Below the pieces are notes generated by a model that was given only the letters and a program-made list of their open reading frames with translations, was not told the DNA's origin and ran no database searches. Position numbers and translations under genes: made by a program. From Parasponia andersonii (lineage: Eukaryota; Streptophyta; Magnoliopsida; Rosales; Cannabaceae), in assembly GCA_002914805.1 (NCBI GenBank), contig JXTB01000174.1:586966-650965 (forward strand): DNA of 64,000 nucleotides, given 5' to 3'. This document shows, one piece after another, positions 38,111-52,009 of this stretch. The first letter of the stretch is position 1. Every line of letters begins with the position of its first letter.

Positions 38111-39680
38111 TTATTGGTCTTGCTTCTAAGGAAATGCCCCTAAAGACTTGAAATTTTAAATTTTATTACTTGTTTAATGAACGTAGTTGGAAGTCTAATT
38201 TGACGATGAAGACGGCATGTTGAAAAAGCATAGTCATAATTTTCGTTTAGAATATGAGAAGTTATTAACCATATTAAAGAGGATTAGGAAACCTTTTTAT
38301 ATATGGGCTAACAATGGGCACCTCTGTATGGTAACCATGAATTGGTATTTGCTTCACAGATGTCCACAGTAATACTTAGGCTAATAAACGACATTGATTG
38401 GATGTTCGCAATGTATGTAGTCGCTAATTAGCAAGCTCATCAGCCTCAAGAGCTACTATAGCTATATTTGCAGGCTGATAAACTGTTGGTCCATAAAGAT
38501 TCTCATCTAATTTCATTTTCCTTTTTGGGTAAGAGAACTTATGAGTTTAGTTAATAAATATCATATTCTAAAATACATTGATCACAGTCCACAACAATCT
38601 TTTATATTTAGTTAACAACTTCCCCTTTAGAATTAATTTAGGTTTGGATAACTGAAAAATTTTGAAAACTAAGCTAGTATAAATTAGAGCAATGAAAATG
38701 ACCACTATAAAGAATTAGTTTGGTCTAATAAGTGGAATTAGCTTTCTTCCCCCCCACCCACACTCTCAAGTTGCTAGAAAATGTATGGGCTAGGAAGCCC
38801 AACCTTATTGGATAAATCCAAAGGCCCAAAGTCAGCCCAACTAGACGCACTTAAAGAGAATTGGACTTGACTAGAGGTCATTAGGGCCAAAATGACTTTT
38901 TTACAATTATTTCTCGAAATAACTCTTTTATAGGACTGTTACACTATTAGTGAGAGACTAACATGTAGTCATTATATTAGTGATCGATGGTCACACTTGG
39001 TAGTCACAAATGTTGTGATTCAATAACTACCCGCCATTAATATTCTGATGATTCTAAAAAACAATTGAAAAAGTAGGTCTAAAAGTAATTTCCGCCCAAA
39101 TTACACCTAGTCAGATCCATTTCCAAAACTTAAACACGGAGCCCAACGCTCAGCAACCAGGAGGACAAATGAGAGATTCCAGAATATAAATACTAAAATA
39201 TTGAATACGGTTGAAAGCAGTTGAGTAAAGTTAATATAAACAAATTAGAAGACATCGCCCCATGTGGGGACAGAAAATCTAGCTAGCTAAAGGCCTGAGG
39301 AGAGAATAACTAAAACGTTGATGATATACTCTATGCACATAATTCCATGACAAAAAGTATAATACAATTAAAAAAAAAAACACATGATCTATTAAATTAA
39401 TAATAACAAAACTGACACCCTTTTAATCAATAATTCTATTTTCTAATTTGTTTTGTTTTATACAAAAAATCCTAATAGGCTCTGATCTGGAAAAAAGTTG
39501 TCATTCCCCAATCCTAATCACCAACCAGACAGTACTCTATGCTTTCTCTTGTTCCTTAGCCAGTCAGCAACAGGTACGTTGTTCTAAATTCTGCTATCAT
39601 GAGCCGTAAAGACAGGCTTTTAAGTTACGCTCGTTGACTCGTCACACTCTCTAGCCAATCAGACGCAAGTCTGGTCCAAT
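38111..39680. other. Intergenic between the methyltransferase and coiled-coil genes
   Basis: AT-rich DNA with a less AT-rich part at 38740-39180, where AAGCCCAA-type words cluster (GGGCTAGGAAGCCCAACC; AAAGGCCCAAAGTCAGCCCA). These resemble TCP or site-II promoter words but here look like dispersed-repeat text. No gene was found. Confidence 0.4.
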
Positions 39681-39696
39681 GCTCTGACTTTATATG
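39676..39696 (+). promoter_or_regulatory. Possible CCAAT and TATA elements of the NT-C2 gene
   Basis: CCAAT at 39676-39680 and TTTATATGC at 39688-39696 lie about 400 bases before the start codon and are followed by a CT-rich leader (39860-39900). A second candidate, CATATAAAAT, lies near 39749. The transcription start cannot be fixed from sequence alone. Confidence 0.3.
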
Positions 39697-40095
39697 CTGA
39701 CTTTGACTCCAAGAGAGAGCTCCACGGGGGCTTTCCATGGACCGCGAGACATATAAAATATTATTTTGTTCTTCTGGCTCTTATGGTCTCTGAAATTCGA
39801 AGAAATATGCCCCGAGATGTAGGAAAATAAAATGACACCATTCTCAACAATGACCACTTAGCTAACACACTCTCTCTCTCATTGTTTCTCTCTCTAAAAG
39901 CTTTGGTTCTTTCGATCAATTTTTTATTTATTTTTTGTATAGTGTCACTGCCTGTTTCTCTATATCCTTCTCTATTTGGTTGGTGGTGTTTGGTTGCGAA
40001 GAAAATGAGACTGTTTGGTTCGCGAGAAATGGGCAATTGAGCAAGAAAGTGCGAGAGAGTTTGGGCGGAGAGGTAAAGAAAGAGAGAAAGCAAAA

Positions 40096-43000
40096 ATGTT
40101 GAGATTGCATAAACACAGGCAGCCACCTAAATCAGGGACCAAAATTGACTTCACATTCTCCTCCTTCAAGGCCCTTCAGGTATTTACATATTCACTTATA
40201 TATATATATATATACACACACACACGCACACATATACGTTTGAATGTAGAATGGTTTAGATGAGAAGTTCATTTCGATTAATGGCAATGTACATTGAGAT
40301 TCAGCAGAAATTATTGGTATCTTGAGTGAAATTATTGGTGTCTTGAGTGATGTATTATGAATTTTGAGAAGAGAGATATATGAATTGGGTATTGTTGACT
40401 TGAAATTCATTAGTTGTTTAACCTTTGAGAGTTTGATTAGATTGGTGAATGTGACATTTTTTGATCAATGGGTGAAGCCGAAATGTTGATTACGGCTGTG
40501 GTTTCAGGTTCCCAAAGGATGGGATAAGTTGGTTGTGTCTGTTGTATCGGTAGAAACTGGGAAAACGGTTTCTAAGACAAGTAAAGCCGTGGTGCGTAAT
40601 GGAAGTTGTCAATGGAATGAGACCCTTTCGGAGTCTATTCGGGTTCCGGATGACGATTCTTATAAGGAGACGGATGATTGTCTCTTCAAGTTCATTGTTT
40701 CCATGGTATATACATATTGTTTGTGTGGTTTTTATATCAGCAAATTTAATTTCGTTAGGATGTTACTAAGATCAACACTGTTGAATGAATTTTGCTATCA
40801 TAGGGATCAGCTAGATCTGGAATTCTTGGAGAGGTTACACTTAATATGATCGATTATACGAGTACCAGTGCTTCTGTTCCACTCACTCTCACATTGAAAA
40901 AGTGCAATCATGGAACAAGTTTACAAGTGAGTTTACAATGCAACTCTATTTGCTATTGGTGTATGTTTGACATTTTTTGTTTTCATATTTGTTTGAGGTA
41001 TTAGTATGCATATTCAATTGATGTGGTGTCCATTTGGTAGATTTCTGAAAAATGCTGGACTTTGTTGTTGTACCCTTTGGGGACCATTTAATGTCGAATC
41101 CTTATGATTGTGAAAAATTGTTAATCCTTCCTTTTTTTGTGTGCGTCTTGGGGTGGAGTTCAGTTGCTGTCATTTTCTTATGAAGACTGCTTACAAGTAA
41201 ATGTTTTATTTTTTTAATGGGACCAGTCTAAAGATTCTCAATCTGTTCTATTCAAGCTTAAAAAATGAGTTCTGGAACATTTTTGTGATTTGTGAGGGAT
41301 CAAAATTGCCATTCCAGATATTGAAAGCTAAGTGGGACTAGTTTAAACTGGAAGTCCAGTTTGTATGTGTGTTTTCCTTTTAGATGAACCGTCATTTCTC
41401 CATGTACCTTTTTGTTTTTTCTTTTTTAATAAAGACTTTAAGAAATGGTACTGCGAATATTTACATTATGTGAAATTAGTCTAAGAAGGTGTTTGTCGAG
41501 TGTATGAAAACCTTATCATCGTTGTCAAAACTGTTGTCATGCCATTGTCCTTATTATTGTTAGCACTGTTTTTGATACTACTACTATTTATTTTCCTTTT
41601 CCCTTATTGCAAAAGAAAGTCATCCGGCAGTTATTTATTTATTATTCTTTTGCTTTCTTGCTCTGATTTGCAGGTAAAAATTCAGTGTACAACACCAAGA
41701 ACCAAATCCAGGCTAGTATTATATCATGCCATTCTTCAGACCAGAGTCAGATATCCGATCTTTTTGTTTGATTATGAATACTTTCTTGCATATTTTTCAG
41801 GGATGATGATTCAAAAGAGAAAAATCCTAATTTGGAGAAATCTAATGGAAACTTTCGTGAAATGGACACTAAGTCAGATGGATCAGGATCTGATAGTACA
41901 GTTGCAAAGAGTTTTAAGTCTTCTTCCGCCAAAGATTTCCACTTGATCTCACCTCCAGGAGAACCTGGGAGTAGAGTAAGATTACATTTTCCTCTCATAG
42001 TTGGCTGTATTGTGGGTTCATCAGATTTTAAGCTGTTGGGTTACACACACACACAGATACACGTACATAAATAGTTAAATAAAACCTATTTATATACACG
42101 TATATGTGTACAAAATCTTGTGCTAGCTTGTATTTCCAATGTTTTTTAAAATGAAATCTCAAGTTTAATTATAGTTGGTAAATTTGATTTCATTGTTGCT
42201 AGAAGTTGTGCTACGTTCAACCTTGAAGTTTCTAGTTATTGTGCATTATCTCATAGCATGGTTACCCTGGGACAGTTTTCCTCTGATCTTGTTAGAGCAA
42301 TGCAACAATTATCTGTTTCTTTGTGCTTGTGTCACTTCTGGAAAAATTAATAAACTTTTGGAGTACCTTCTAACATTTGTAAAGGAAAAAACTATGAAAG
42401 TCTATTCTGTATGAGCAACTCAAATCAACCTCCAAAATATTATAGATATATGTTTGCCTTCGAGAATTAGTCTATCAAATTCCTAAAACAATAAATAATA
42501 CATAATAGTACAGTCTATCAGAAAAGGACATAAAGTCTGTATTCTTCTTCACATCGTGATATATACAATATTTTATATCTAAATCCAAAAGTTTGATTAG
42601 TGGTCATATTTGCATGAATTCTATTAGCTTGATAGGGACTATAGGGTTTTATCAACATCAATCTGTTGTTCTTATTTCCTTTTCCTGTTTTTTTGGCCTA
42701 ATTAATTACAAATCTGTCTGGTTTATGTTATAATGCATACTGCAGATTATGTCCGGTAACTGCTTTGTGCATACGCTTCTGTTATCCTGAACATAACATA
42801 TAATAGCTTACGGCATGCAGGAAACAAGTTTTTCTATGTCAGAGTCACATCAAAGCTATGACTCAGCCGGAGGTTCCATAGAGGAGGAAAATATCTCTCT
42901 CGGAGACAGTAGTGGTGAAGTGCGCAGCTTTATAAGGAGAGAAGATTCAATAAGCTCTGGAAATAGTGTCTCCCACAGCAGTTATCCCACTGACAATCAT

Positions 43001-46000
43001 TTGAAGCAATCTTTTAGTTCACAGATCATGGGGTCAGGAAATCACTCTGAGAAGTCTAGGCAGGAGATTCCAGCATCTTCTTTGACGATTACTACATCTT
43101 CTAAAAATCTTTTAGAAGCTGCAGAAGATACAATTGAGGAGCTGCGGGCAGAAGCTAAGATGTGGGAGAGGAATGCCCGGAAACTAATGCTTGATTTGGA
43201 TATATTGAAGGTCGAATTTTCTGATCAATCAAAAATTCAGGCAACTTTGAATGTGGAGCTCTCAGCAGCCTTTGCAGAACGCGATAATTTGAAGAAAGAA
43301 GTTGAACAACTAAAACTGTCATTAGATAATTCAATGTTGAGACAACCATCCTCAGAAGATTTAGTCTCTCGAGATGAAGGCCTTCCCCATCCTCAAAAAG
43401 AATTAAAAGATGAACTGAAGTTTCTCAAAGAATCCAATGTCAATCTGGCTGCACAGCTGAAGAGAAGTCATGAATCGAACATTGAGCTCGTCTCTGTTCT
43501 CCACGAGCTGGAAGACACAATTGAAAGGCAGAAAATAGAGATAGACAATCTCTTAGCAGTACAATCGAAATTCAGTGACATGGAGAAAACCATTGAAGCA
43601 AATATGGAGGAAAATAGGAAATTAACACTTGAGGTTCAACAATTGCAGGAGTCCGAAAAGAATTTGATCATTAAAGTGCAACTGCTAGAACAGGCATTGG
43701 AGGAGAAAAATCAAGAGACAAAGAAGGGAAGGAATCTCAACAATGAAAACTTTTGGGATATTGAGACAGAATACAAAACTAAGTTACTTGATAAAGAAGA
43801 AGAAATTGATAATTTGAAAGCGAAGTTATCAGAGTCTCTCGATGTTGCACATTCTGCAAAAGTGGGATCAACAAATGACAGTGATGTAAATCTGATCAGA
43901 GAGCTTGAGGTCTTGAAGGAAAAGGTGAAGGAGCTAGAGATGGACTGCAATGAGCTGACTGAGGAAAACTTGGAACTCTTGTTCAAGCTCAAGGAATCAA
44001 AGAATGATTTGAATAGGAGAGATACATCGTTTGATTTTCCACATAGTGAGCGTTCAACTAACTCTTTGACCAGCTTTGAATTCCAACTTAGTGCAAACTA
44101 TGGTGAAGAGAAGCTGGAAAAGAAAGGGCTCAAAGAGTCAAGAAAAGATGACAATAATTCAATTCAAGTAGGTCAGAGTTTGGAAATTGAACTGGAAGCT
44201 AAATTGGCAGAAATGGATAAGGAATTGGCTGAAAAAAGGTCCGGAATGGAAAAGCTTCAGGTGAAGTTGCTGTCTAAAGAAGAGGAAATATTGGTTCTCA
44301 GAAAGTGTCAAAGTGAACTGGAGGCTAAGGTTGCTGATGTTCAAAAAGAAAAAATCCGGCTACAGGAACACGTGGAAGTCAGGCGTGATATCACCTCTAA
44401 GCATTTGAATGACTTGCAACATGACTTGGTGGTCATCACCAGCAGTGTGGACTCCCATGCTTCTGCCAATAAGACACTCGAAAGAATGTCTTCAGAGCTA
44501 GAAACTGGTAATCGAGAACTTGAGCTTCATGTATCAGAGCTTGAAGGAGAGAACGTGCGGTTGTCAGTACTTGTAGCTAGTTTGGAAGCGCAACTAAGAT
44601 ATTTGACGGGTGAGCAACAATCCAGTCAATTGGAATTAGAGAATTCCAAATCTCATGCTATGACTCTCCAGGTTGAGATTAATACATTTCAAATTGAGAT
44701 GGCATCTGAAAGAGTGGATCAGAAAGAAAAATTACATAAAATGCAAATTCAGTTGTCAGAATCTCAAGAAGAGTGTGAATATCTGAGAAGAGCAAGTTCA
44801 AAGTTGCAGTCTACTGTTGAGAGTCTTATTGAAGAGTGCAATTCCTTTCAGAAATCAAATGGAGAATTGAGGAACCAAAAATTGGAGTTGCATGACCGCT
44901 GTTCCCATTTGGAGGCAAAGTTGGAGGAATCACACAAAAGCTTCACAGATTGCACTAGAAAAGTTGATGAATTGGAACAATATCTGTCTTCAGTGCTGGA
45001 AGAGGTTGCCTCAAAAGAGAAGAGCCTAACTTCAGAAATAGATGCACTTCTTGATGAAAACTTGAGACACAATGAGAAATTTAATCAGGAACAGAGCTTG
45101 TTAAATCAGATGTACATGGATAAGGTGATTGAAGTGGAGAACCTTCAACAAGAGGTTGAAGTCCTTGTTAAGAAGCTTTCGGAAAGAGAGAGGATAGCTT
45201 CCGATTCTGTGCAGGAATTATCCAGATTATGTGCTGATAACGCAAAACTGGAATCTAATTTTCAAGATATTCAATCTAAAAGTAAACAAACTGAGAATGA
45301 GCTCAACATTAAGCTAATAGAATATGAATTGAAGTTAAAAGGTCTCTCCAGTGAACTAGTTGCTTCTAACCATAACCAGGAGTTGCTAATGGCAGACCAT
45401 GAAAAACTGTCAAAGTTATTAGAGAACTATAGATCAGGGGAAGGAAAATTCAAGACCATTGTAAATGATCTTGAACTGAGGCTTACGGTTTCTGAATATG
45501 AACGGCAACAACTGGTGGAAGCATCTTCCAATCTGAAGGTTCAGTTGCAGAAACTAACTCATGTTGAGGGTGAACTTGTAGCTTTCAAGAATGAGCTTGA
45601 TGCAACCAAGTCTGAGAAGGAGAAACTTGAGGCATCCGTGAATGCAATATCCAAGGAATGCAAGCATCTGAAGGCAGAGAGGAACGAATTGATTGAGGAG
45701 ATCTCAACATTGAAGAATGCTGTGTCTGAATTAGAGGACTGTAGAAGTGACAAGCTAGCCTTGGAGGAAAAGCTTGCGCAGATGGAAGGTGATCTAGTGG
45801 AAATAGATGCATTACGTATTCAAGATGCTGAGCAAAAGAAAGAGCTCACCCAGATCAGGAGAGAAACCAGGCAATATCAGGAAGAGAGAGACGAGTGCCA
45901 AAGAAAATCTCAAGCCCTTGAAGAAGAATTAAAACTTTTGAAAGAAGAGAAACAGAATCAGAGGGAGCACAGCGGTAGAAAGGCTACAAACATTTCCAAG

Positions 46001-47249
46001 ATAAATACCAAAGTCAATCCTGTCCATGAAACTGCAAAGTTCCCAAAAGTACGTACTATGTATTCTCATTTCTGTGTTAAAATTTGAAGTATGATGACAT
46101 GCCTTTAAAACTGAGCTATTGGACTGTTTGAACTTTAACAGAATGAAATGGCAAAGAGTGGGAACCAACGTCGTGATAATAGAAGGAATGGCGTAGTACA
46201 AGAAGTTAAAAAAGATTCTTACCGCTCACAAAGTCAAAGAGAGGTTGGACATCTAAACATTTTGCATTTCTTCCTTAACTGATGTTGGAAAATAGTTTGT
46301 AATCATATCCTAGTTTGCATAACATAATATAGTGTCAGCACATATATATATATATATATATATATGGTCTGGTCTATGTTGTAACAAAGAGTAGTACTCG
46401 GCACCATTGTGGCTTTACACCAGTCAGCTGAAAGCAATAGTCTACGACTCTAAGGCATCAAGGACTTGCTTGAGTTCCTCATACTGCAAAAGGGCAGTAG
46501 CTGAAGCTAACAGCCTCGTGATGTTTTAACAAAATTGGACTTTACCTTTTTGTGCAACTATTTACAGAACTACTGTGAATAGTTTGATCCAAATCTCTTA
46601 AGCTTCTACTTACCTCTTTGCAATTTCTTTTGTAGAATGGTAGTGGATGCACAATTCCTAATGGAAGTCCTCACGATAATGGAGTTGACCCTGGCTCAAA
46701 GGTTCAGTTGCTTGAGGATCAACTTGCTAAGGCTTTGGAAGAAAATTACAAGCACAAAGTTCAGCTTGATAGGTGAGTCATATGAGACCATTTGTCAATC
46801 TGAACATGGCCTCCTTCTAAGCTTGCGTCGCTTAATAGTGTTTCTCTTCGAATATTGAAAGGAAAAATGTCTCTTTTCATTTTTGATTCCTTGAATGCTC
46901 TAAAACTCTTGCATTTCTGGACTCTGATGGCTTATGCAAATTTTTGCTTATTTCTGAAAATTGTGCGTGCGTAGTCTCAATAGAATTTTTTTTACTTCAC
47001 AGGCTTTTGTCCGAGGGCCAAAATGGCCATGCAGATGCTCTTAGAAAATCTACACCGGAAGGCGAAGTAGTGTCGAAAGAGAAATTCGAACACACAAAGT
47101 CATCTCTGGAGGCAGAATTAAGAGACATTCGGGAGCGCTATTTAGACATGAGCCTTAAATACGCTGAGGTAGAAGCTCAGCGTGAGGAACTGGTGATGAA
47201 GCTGAAGACAGCTAAGAGTGGAAAGAGGTGGTTCTCCATGAATTCTTAA
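40096..47249 (+). CDS. NT-C2 domain, long coiled-coil protein (myosin heavy chain-related)
   Basis: Nine exons: 40096-40179, 40508-40705, 40804-40926, 41674-41711, 41801-41975, 42821-46048, 46142-46243, 46636-46772, 47003-47249; 1443 aa. An N-terminal NT-C2 domain (about residues 10-140: FKALQVPKGWDKLVVSVVSV, GSCQWNETLSESIRVP, SARSGILGEVTLNMIDY) may bind membrane lipids or anchor the protein. A Ser-rich linker follows (about 150-280). From there to the end it is nearly unbroken heptad coiled coil rich in Glu, Lys, Leu and Ser. This matches the plant EEIG1/EHBP1 NT-C2 group annotated as myosin heavy chain-related (for example At1g63300, At5g41140); no motor domain is present. Exon 6 alone encodes 1076 residues. 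Intron 4 seems to use a GC donor (TCCAG|GCTAGT), the only choice I found that keeps frame. The cellular role is not known from sequence. Confidence 0.9.
46335..46366. repeat. (TA)n microsatellite in intron 7 of the NT-C2 gene
   Basis: A run of TA dinucleotides flanked by ordinary intron sequence. It is likely to vary in length between individuals and has no coding effect. Confidence 0.8.
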
Positions 47250-50200
47250 TATTTTTCAGTTGACTGCAAGTCATCTACCTATCTCTGGTAATTTTTTTCC
47301 ATTAATCTGCAAAGATACCACGGTTCTTAATTTTGTTTTAATACTCAATTTGTTGAATCACAGTATAGGAATATACCGATTGCTAATGGTTGTAAATGAT
47401 GAAGCAGTTGAGCTGCTGCTGAAAGAAAGCCGATATTTGTATACAGAAGTATTAAATTTGTCAAAGAAATAAAATGATGGAAAAGCTTTTTATTGTTCTT
47501 TCAATAAGCTGATAGAAATAGTAGCCTGTTATCAAGGTGATAAAAATAATTCTATAGAGTTCCAAAGTACTTTCAAACAAGTAGAATAATACCAAAGTTA
47601 TTTTAATAGCAAAACAATGAGATGCTCTTTCTATTATTTTACCTTTATTCCTTTTATTTAGATGCTATCTGTAATATCCGATATGCTTTCAGAGGTTTTG
47701 AGAATAGACTAGCAAAACTTGTCCATGGTGTATTAATTGAGTTTTCTTAGTGGTCACAGTGTTGTTGATGCTGGTACTTTGTCGTTTTTTTTTTCCTCTA
47801 AGGTGGACACTGGACATCATAAAAAGGGGGGGGAAAAAAATAGAGGCTCGTGGAGTTGGCATAGTATTTGGTTTTGGCATCAAATAATATTCTTTAAAGC
47901 TTTATGGAACATATACACGTCATCAACTTTCTTCTTTCCAATTCATTCCTCATCATGCTTGACTTTCTCTCTTTTTCATTTCATTTTATTTTATTTTTTG
48001 AAGGAATTTTCAAATAAACGTTTGAATAGTTGAATTTATTTATCTAGACTGGTATAAAACAAACGTCGGTCCATCCTCTGGCTTGATATGTTGGGATTGA
48101 TTGAATGGTAAAGAACAGCATGCATACATACCATACTATATCACTTTAGTATATTCACACACATAAACTTTCTTTGGAGAAAAGAAATCTGTATTATTCC
48201 TTCAAAATGGACTCTTCATACTTCCCAAAAATTACTCCTGAAATTGGTATATAGCATGACTCATCAAGAAGCAATTAACCCAAAAGATTTGGGAAGCCAA
48301 TGAACATTGGTTAATCAGAGAAAAAATTAAACCCTCGTTCATAGGCATTACGCAATCAACAAAGACTACCGCGCTTTATGTGAATAACAGAACGATATTG
48401 CTGGTGTCACTTAGAGAAGATGATATCTCACTCGGACAATATTTAAAACAAAGAACACTCAAGACAAAAAAGAGGGCTTAACTTTATAGTTTATATTATA
48501 TACAAATGTAACCTTTAGGAGAGTGTATTCTCTGTTTACCAAACCAGGCTTCTCCCGTATTTGACATGCTAAAAGCCTGTGACATGTGAAAGAACTAAAT
48601 TCAAGTGGGCCCCAAATGGAGCACTAGTTGACAAACTGCTCCAGCCATGATAGCAAGCTTATCAATCAAGGATTATGTCCTGGTGGGACTGGACACTGGA
48701 GTACTAATGCTGCAATAATCAGAGTATTTGCTTAACGGCTAAGATGAGAGAGATGAATTAGATTGTACTGATTGGAGATTAAGATCAAAAGGTGGGTTCG
48801 GGCTGCTGGGCCCAAATTCCTTCATTGCCTCACTTTGGTGGGCCAAAGAAATCCAATAGTGGATTCCCATTGCATGATCTCTCTTAAAAAGCTCACTTTT
48901 TTCACAAGCTAAATTAAAAAAAAGACAAATAGGTCAGCACATTAAATTCACATTATAATATCTACACCTATATATATATATACATATATGTATAATACAA
49001 ACATAGAGCTGCACAGGGTATATTAAAAAAGAAAAGAGGGGGAAAAAAAAGGACATAAGAAAGCTAACGTGTCACTGCAAAGCAGAGCTATAAGGTGCCA
49101 ATGGCATATCCTATGGAAGATGCTAAAACCTGCAAACTTCACTTCACTTTATTTTTTTTTTCCCTTACTTTCTTTTTTGGTTCCTTTAGTGAAAAGCGAC
49201 CACAAACTCTACTTAAGTCATCTCAACCTTTTATCGCCCTTAAGACCAAGCCAAATTAAAATCCTATAACAACCAATCTCATCTTCATGATCAAACCCTC
49301 TTAGTTCTTACACAACACCAAATAAAAAGAACCCTCTTTAGTTTGCTCTCTCTCGGCGGCCACCCCCGCCAACGTGGCTCCTAATGGTCTGAACCAGAAA
49401 TGGTTGGTGGGGGTGGTCACTGGCTAGCTTTCTTCATCTGGGTTCTTGGGTTGGTGTTGAAATGTCTTATATCTTTCCCTTCGAAATAATGTTGTCGTTT
49501 TTCCATTTCCAGCGTCGTACGACGTCGTTTCTCCTTGCTGAATCGCCTTCTTGAGGGCAGATTCTCTTAAAGGGCAACTTCAATCCTTTGGCATTTTCAG
49601 CTTCTCTTTGGCTAGGCTTGACGTAGGTGATTTGGGCTCCAAGACACTAGATCGTGATCAGGACGAGTCAGGCTTCATTATTATATCTATAATGTTAGTG
49701 TGTTCTTCATCTTATCTGTTTTCAGTTCTTGTTTTAATTAAGTTTGTATTAATTAGATAAATAAGTATGTTTCTAGGCCTTTAATTGGCCAAAGTTTTAA
49801 GATGGTATATTACTTGATGTATAGGCCTATGGTCTAAAACTCTTTAAGTAATCATAATTTGCAGTTGGCCTTGTTTATAGCTAATATATAATCCTTGAGC
49901 ATTTTATCTTTGTTTAACTGCTAATTAAGCCTAAATTTCTCATTTTGTTTTGGGGAGAAATGCTATAGTACTTTTGTTACGTACTTCCACCGCTCCATAT
50001 GGACCCCAGTAGAACTACTACCTCATTTCTACTCAATACACGGTTAGGATGCATTAGTCTAGTGATCTACTCCTATTGTTCTGGGATTAATTGAGGAAGG
50101 AAATGGATGAGCATGAGCTGTAGTAAAATATTTACGCACTAAACACATTCGATCTCTCCAAAACAAAAACCAGACATTAAAGTATAGTTAAGGAAGCTAG

Positions 50201-51250
50201 TACTAAAAACTATATCCCAATCATATTACGTACTGATTTTTCTGCCCAATATCCTTATAAAGGTCGGCAACATTAATATATTTTTGCCAATACCTAACCA
50301 AATTAGGATCTAAGAATCTTAAATCGTATTCTCCGTATATTCGTAATTTGAGATTTTTTTAATTGTGATGATAATTAGGGGTGAAAAAAAATCGGAAAAT
50401 CACTCCTAAAAACCGCCCAAAAAGAAAATAGCAACAAGCCAAAGAAAACTAGGATTAGTTACAGTTTCCATGTTTTAGGGTCTTATTTAAAAACAACTAA
50501 AATTGTGATGTTCCACATTTTCTTTGCTTGGTTTTTTTAATTTTACTAACTTATCTGCTTGAAATGCTATTCCATGGTATTTATTATATGATGTTGTTAT
50601 GGAATAAATTATGAAACTTTGTTATTATTAGTATTGTGATTTTCTTCCCTGCTAAATGTATTATGAAGTATTATTAGCTATAGAATTTTTTTAGGGGATA
50701 AATTAGTATTGTCAATATTTTATGTGTTTAAAATGTAATTTATTTTATGATGTGGATTATGAACATCAAAAACAAAAAGAAAAAAACTTTGATTTCGGGG
50801 ATTTCTCCCCTATTAAATGGAGTACGAAATGAATGTGTAAATATAACTTTTTTTTTTATTTGAGGAGGAATTTGAACTTTAAATTAGATCTGGATGTGAT
50901 TACTAATGTGACTAAGTCTGTGAGCACACACATTATAAGTACAATTAGTATTACTGCAGTTGTTTTTGGAGAATTAATGAAAGTTTTTTCCTTCTCTTTT
51001 CGTGGAATTTATGAACGTTAAATATATACGAGGACAAAAGGAAAGGCCTTGTGTGTTTGTCCGCACACAATTAAACAGACAAGGAAGATTTATAGGTTTT
51101 TAGTGCCCCATTGAAAGCAATAATACAAACTTTTTCAACACCAACATGCATGTTGATGAAGGAATTTCGGACTTTCCTAATTAACGAAAATATAGGTAAA
51201 AAAGAGACATTTTGTGGATTGATTTATTACAGGACAATACTAAAAATCAC
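47250..51250. other. Gene-free region of about 4 kb
   Basis: The first part includes the 3' flank of the NT-C2 gene. A less AT-rich patch at 49340-49680 (TCTCGGCGGCCACCCCCGCC; GCGTCGTACGACGTCGTTTC, in which CGTCGTACGACG is palindromic) has no long open frame on either strand; it could be a leader or a relic. Near 48030-48540 there is plain AT-rich sequence. Short open frames here are not supported. Confidence 0.4.
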
Positions 51251-51259
51251 CGTTAGAGC

Positions 51260-51905
51260 TATAAAACATGTTGTATCGACACGGCCAATCTAAGTTTATG
51301 CTGCTTTGGTGTCGTATCAAGTATGCACATATTTTAGTCGTGCTATGCCATATCCATAGTTTAAAATTACTAGTCCAGTACGGTTTATTGACTCATACTT
51401 TAACGTGTGTTTTCGTACTATATCAAGCGCGCACATATTTTAGTCGTACCATATCATATCCATAGTTCAAAATTACTAATCTGGTACAGTCCATTGGCTC
51501 TTGTTTTAACGTGATATGCTATGCGCGTTGTGCCGTGTTAGTTTACGTACCTAGAAGTATCAGTCTATTTGAAGAATAAAGCCTTTAGGATAGAAAAAAA
51601 TGAAAATAATATATGAAATTTATATGTAAAAAGTACTGCTAATGTAACATGTGTCCTACCTACGTGTTAGCATATTATGTAGTATCAACTCCGATATGTT
51701 GTATCATATTGTATCCATAGATGTGTTGTACTAAGTTCATACATCGTGCTTAACTTAAAAGCTCAACAAGCTTGGCACGACCTATATAATTGATGAATAA
51801 TATTAGGCATAACTCATATATTATATCCCAATAAACTTGGCACGACCAATATAATTGATGAATAATATTAGGCATAACTCATGCGTTATATCGCGCTTAA
51901 ACAAT
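51260..51905. repeat. Decayed CACGAC-rich dispersed repeat with two tandem duplications
   Basis: A unit of about 106 bases occurs twice (near 51311-51416 and 51417-51525), aligned on CACATATTTTAGTCGT at 51326 and 51432. A 65-base unit beginning CTTGGCACGACC occurs twice (51771 and 51836). Words such as TATCGACACGG and GGCACGACC recur. The text resembles the region at 60885-61085, so both may come from one dispersed family. Confidence 0.65.
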
Positions 51906-52009
51906 GTTATGTTAGTATTGTTAGTAGGCAGGCCGGACCTTGACAACTCTAACAAGGAGTTGCATAAATAATTACATTAATTAATTAGGATACAATTGTA
52001 TAGCCACGG

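Noticed and set aside
43155-46201. Several minus-strand open frames of 60-93 codons opposite the coiled-coil exon
   Set aside because: Ser/Phe/Leu-rich shadows of Glu/Lys/Leu heptads on the other strand; no start context or homology.
49340-49680. Candidate small-peptide gene on the minus strand
   Set aside because: Frames are broken within 30-60 codons, with no signal peptide or known peptide motif.
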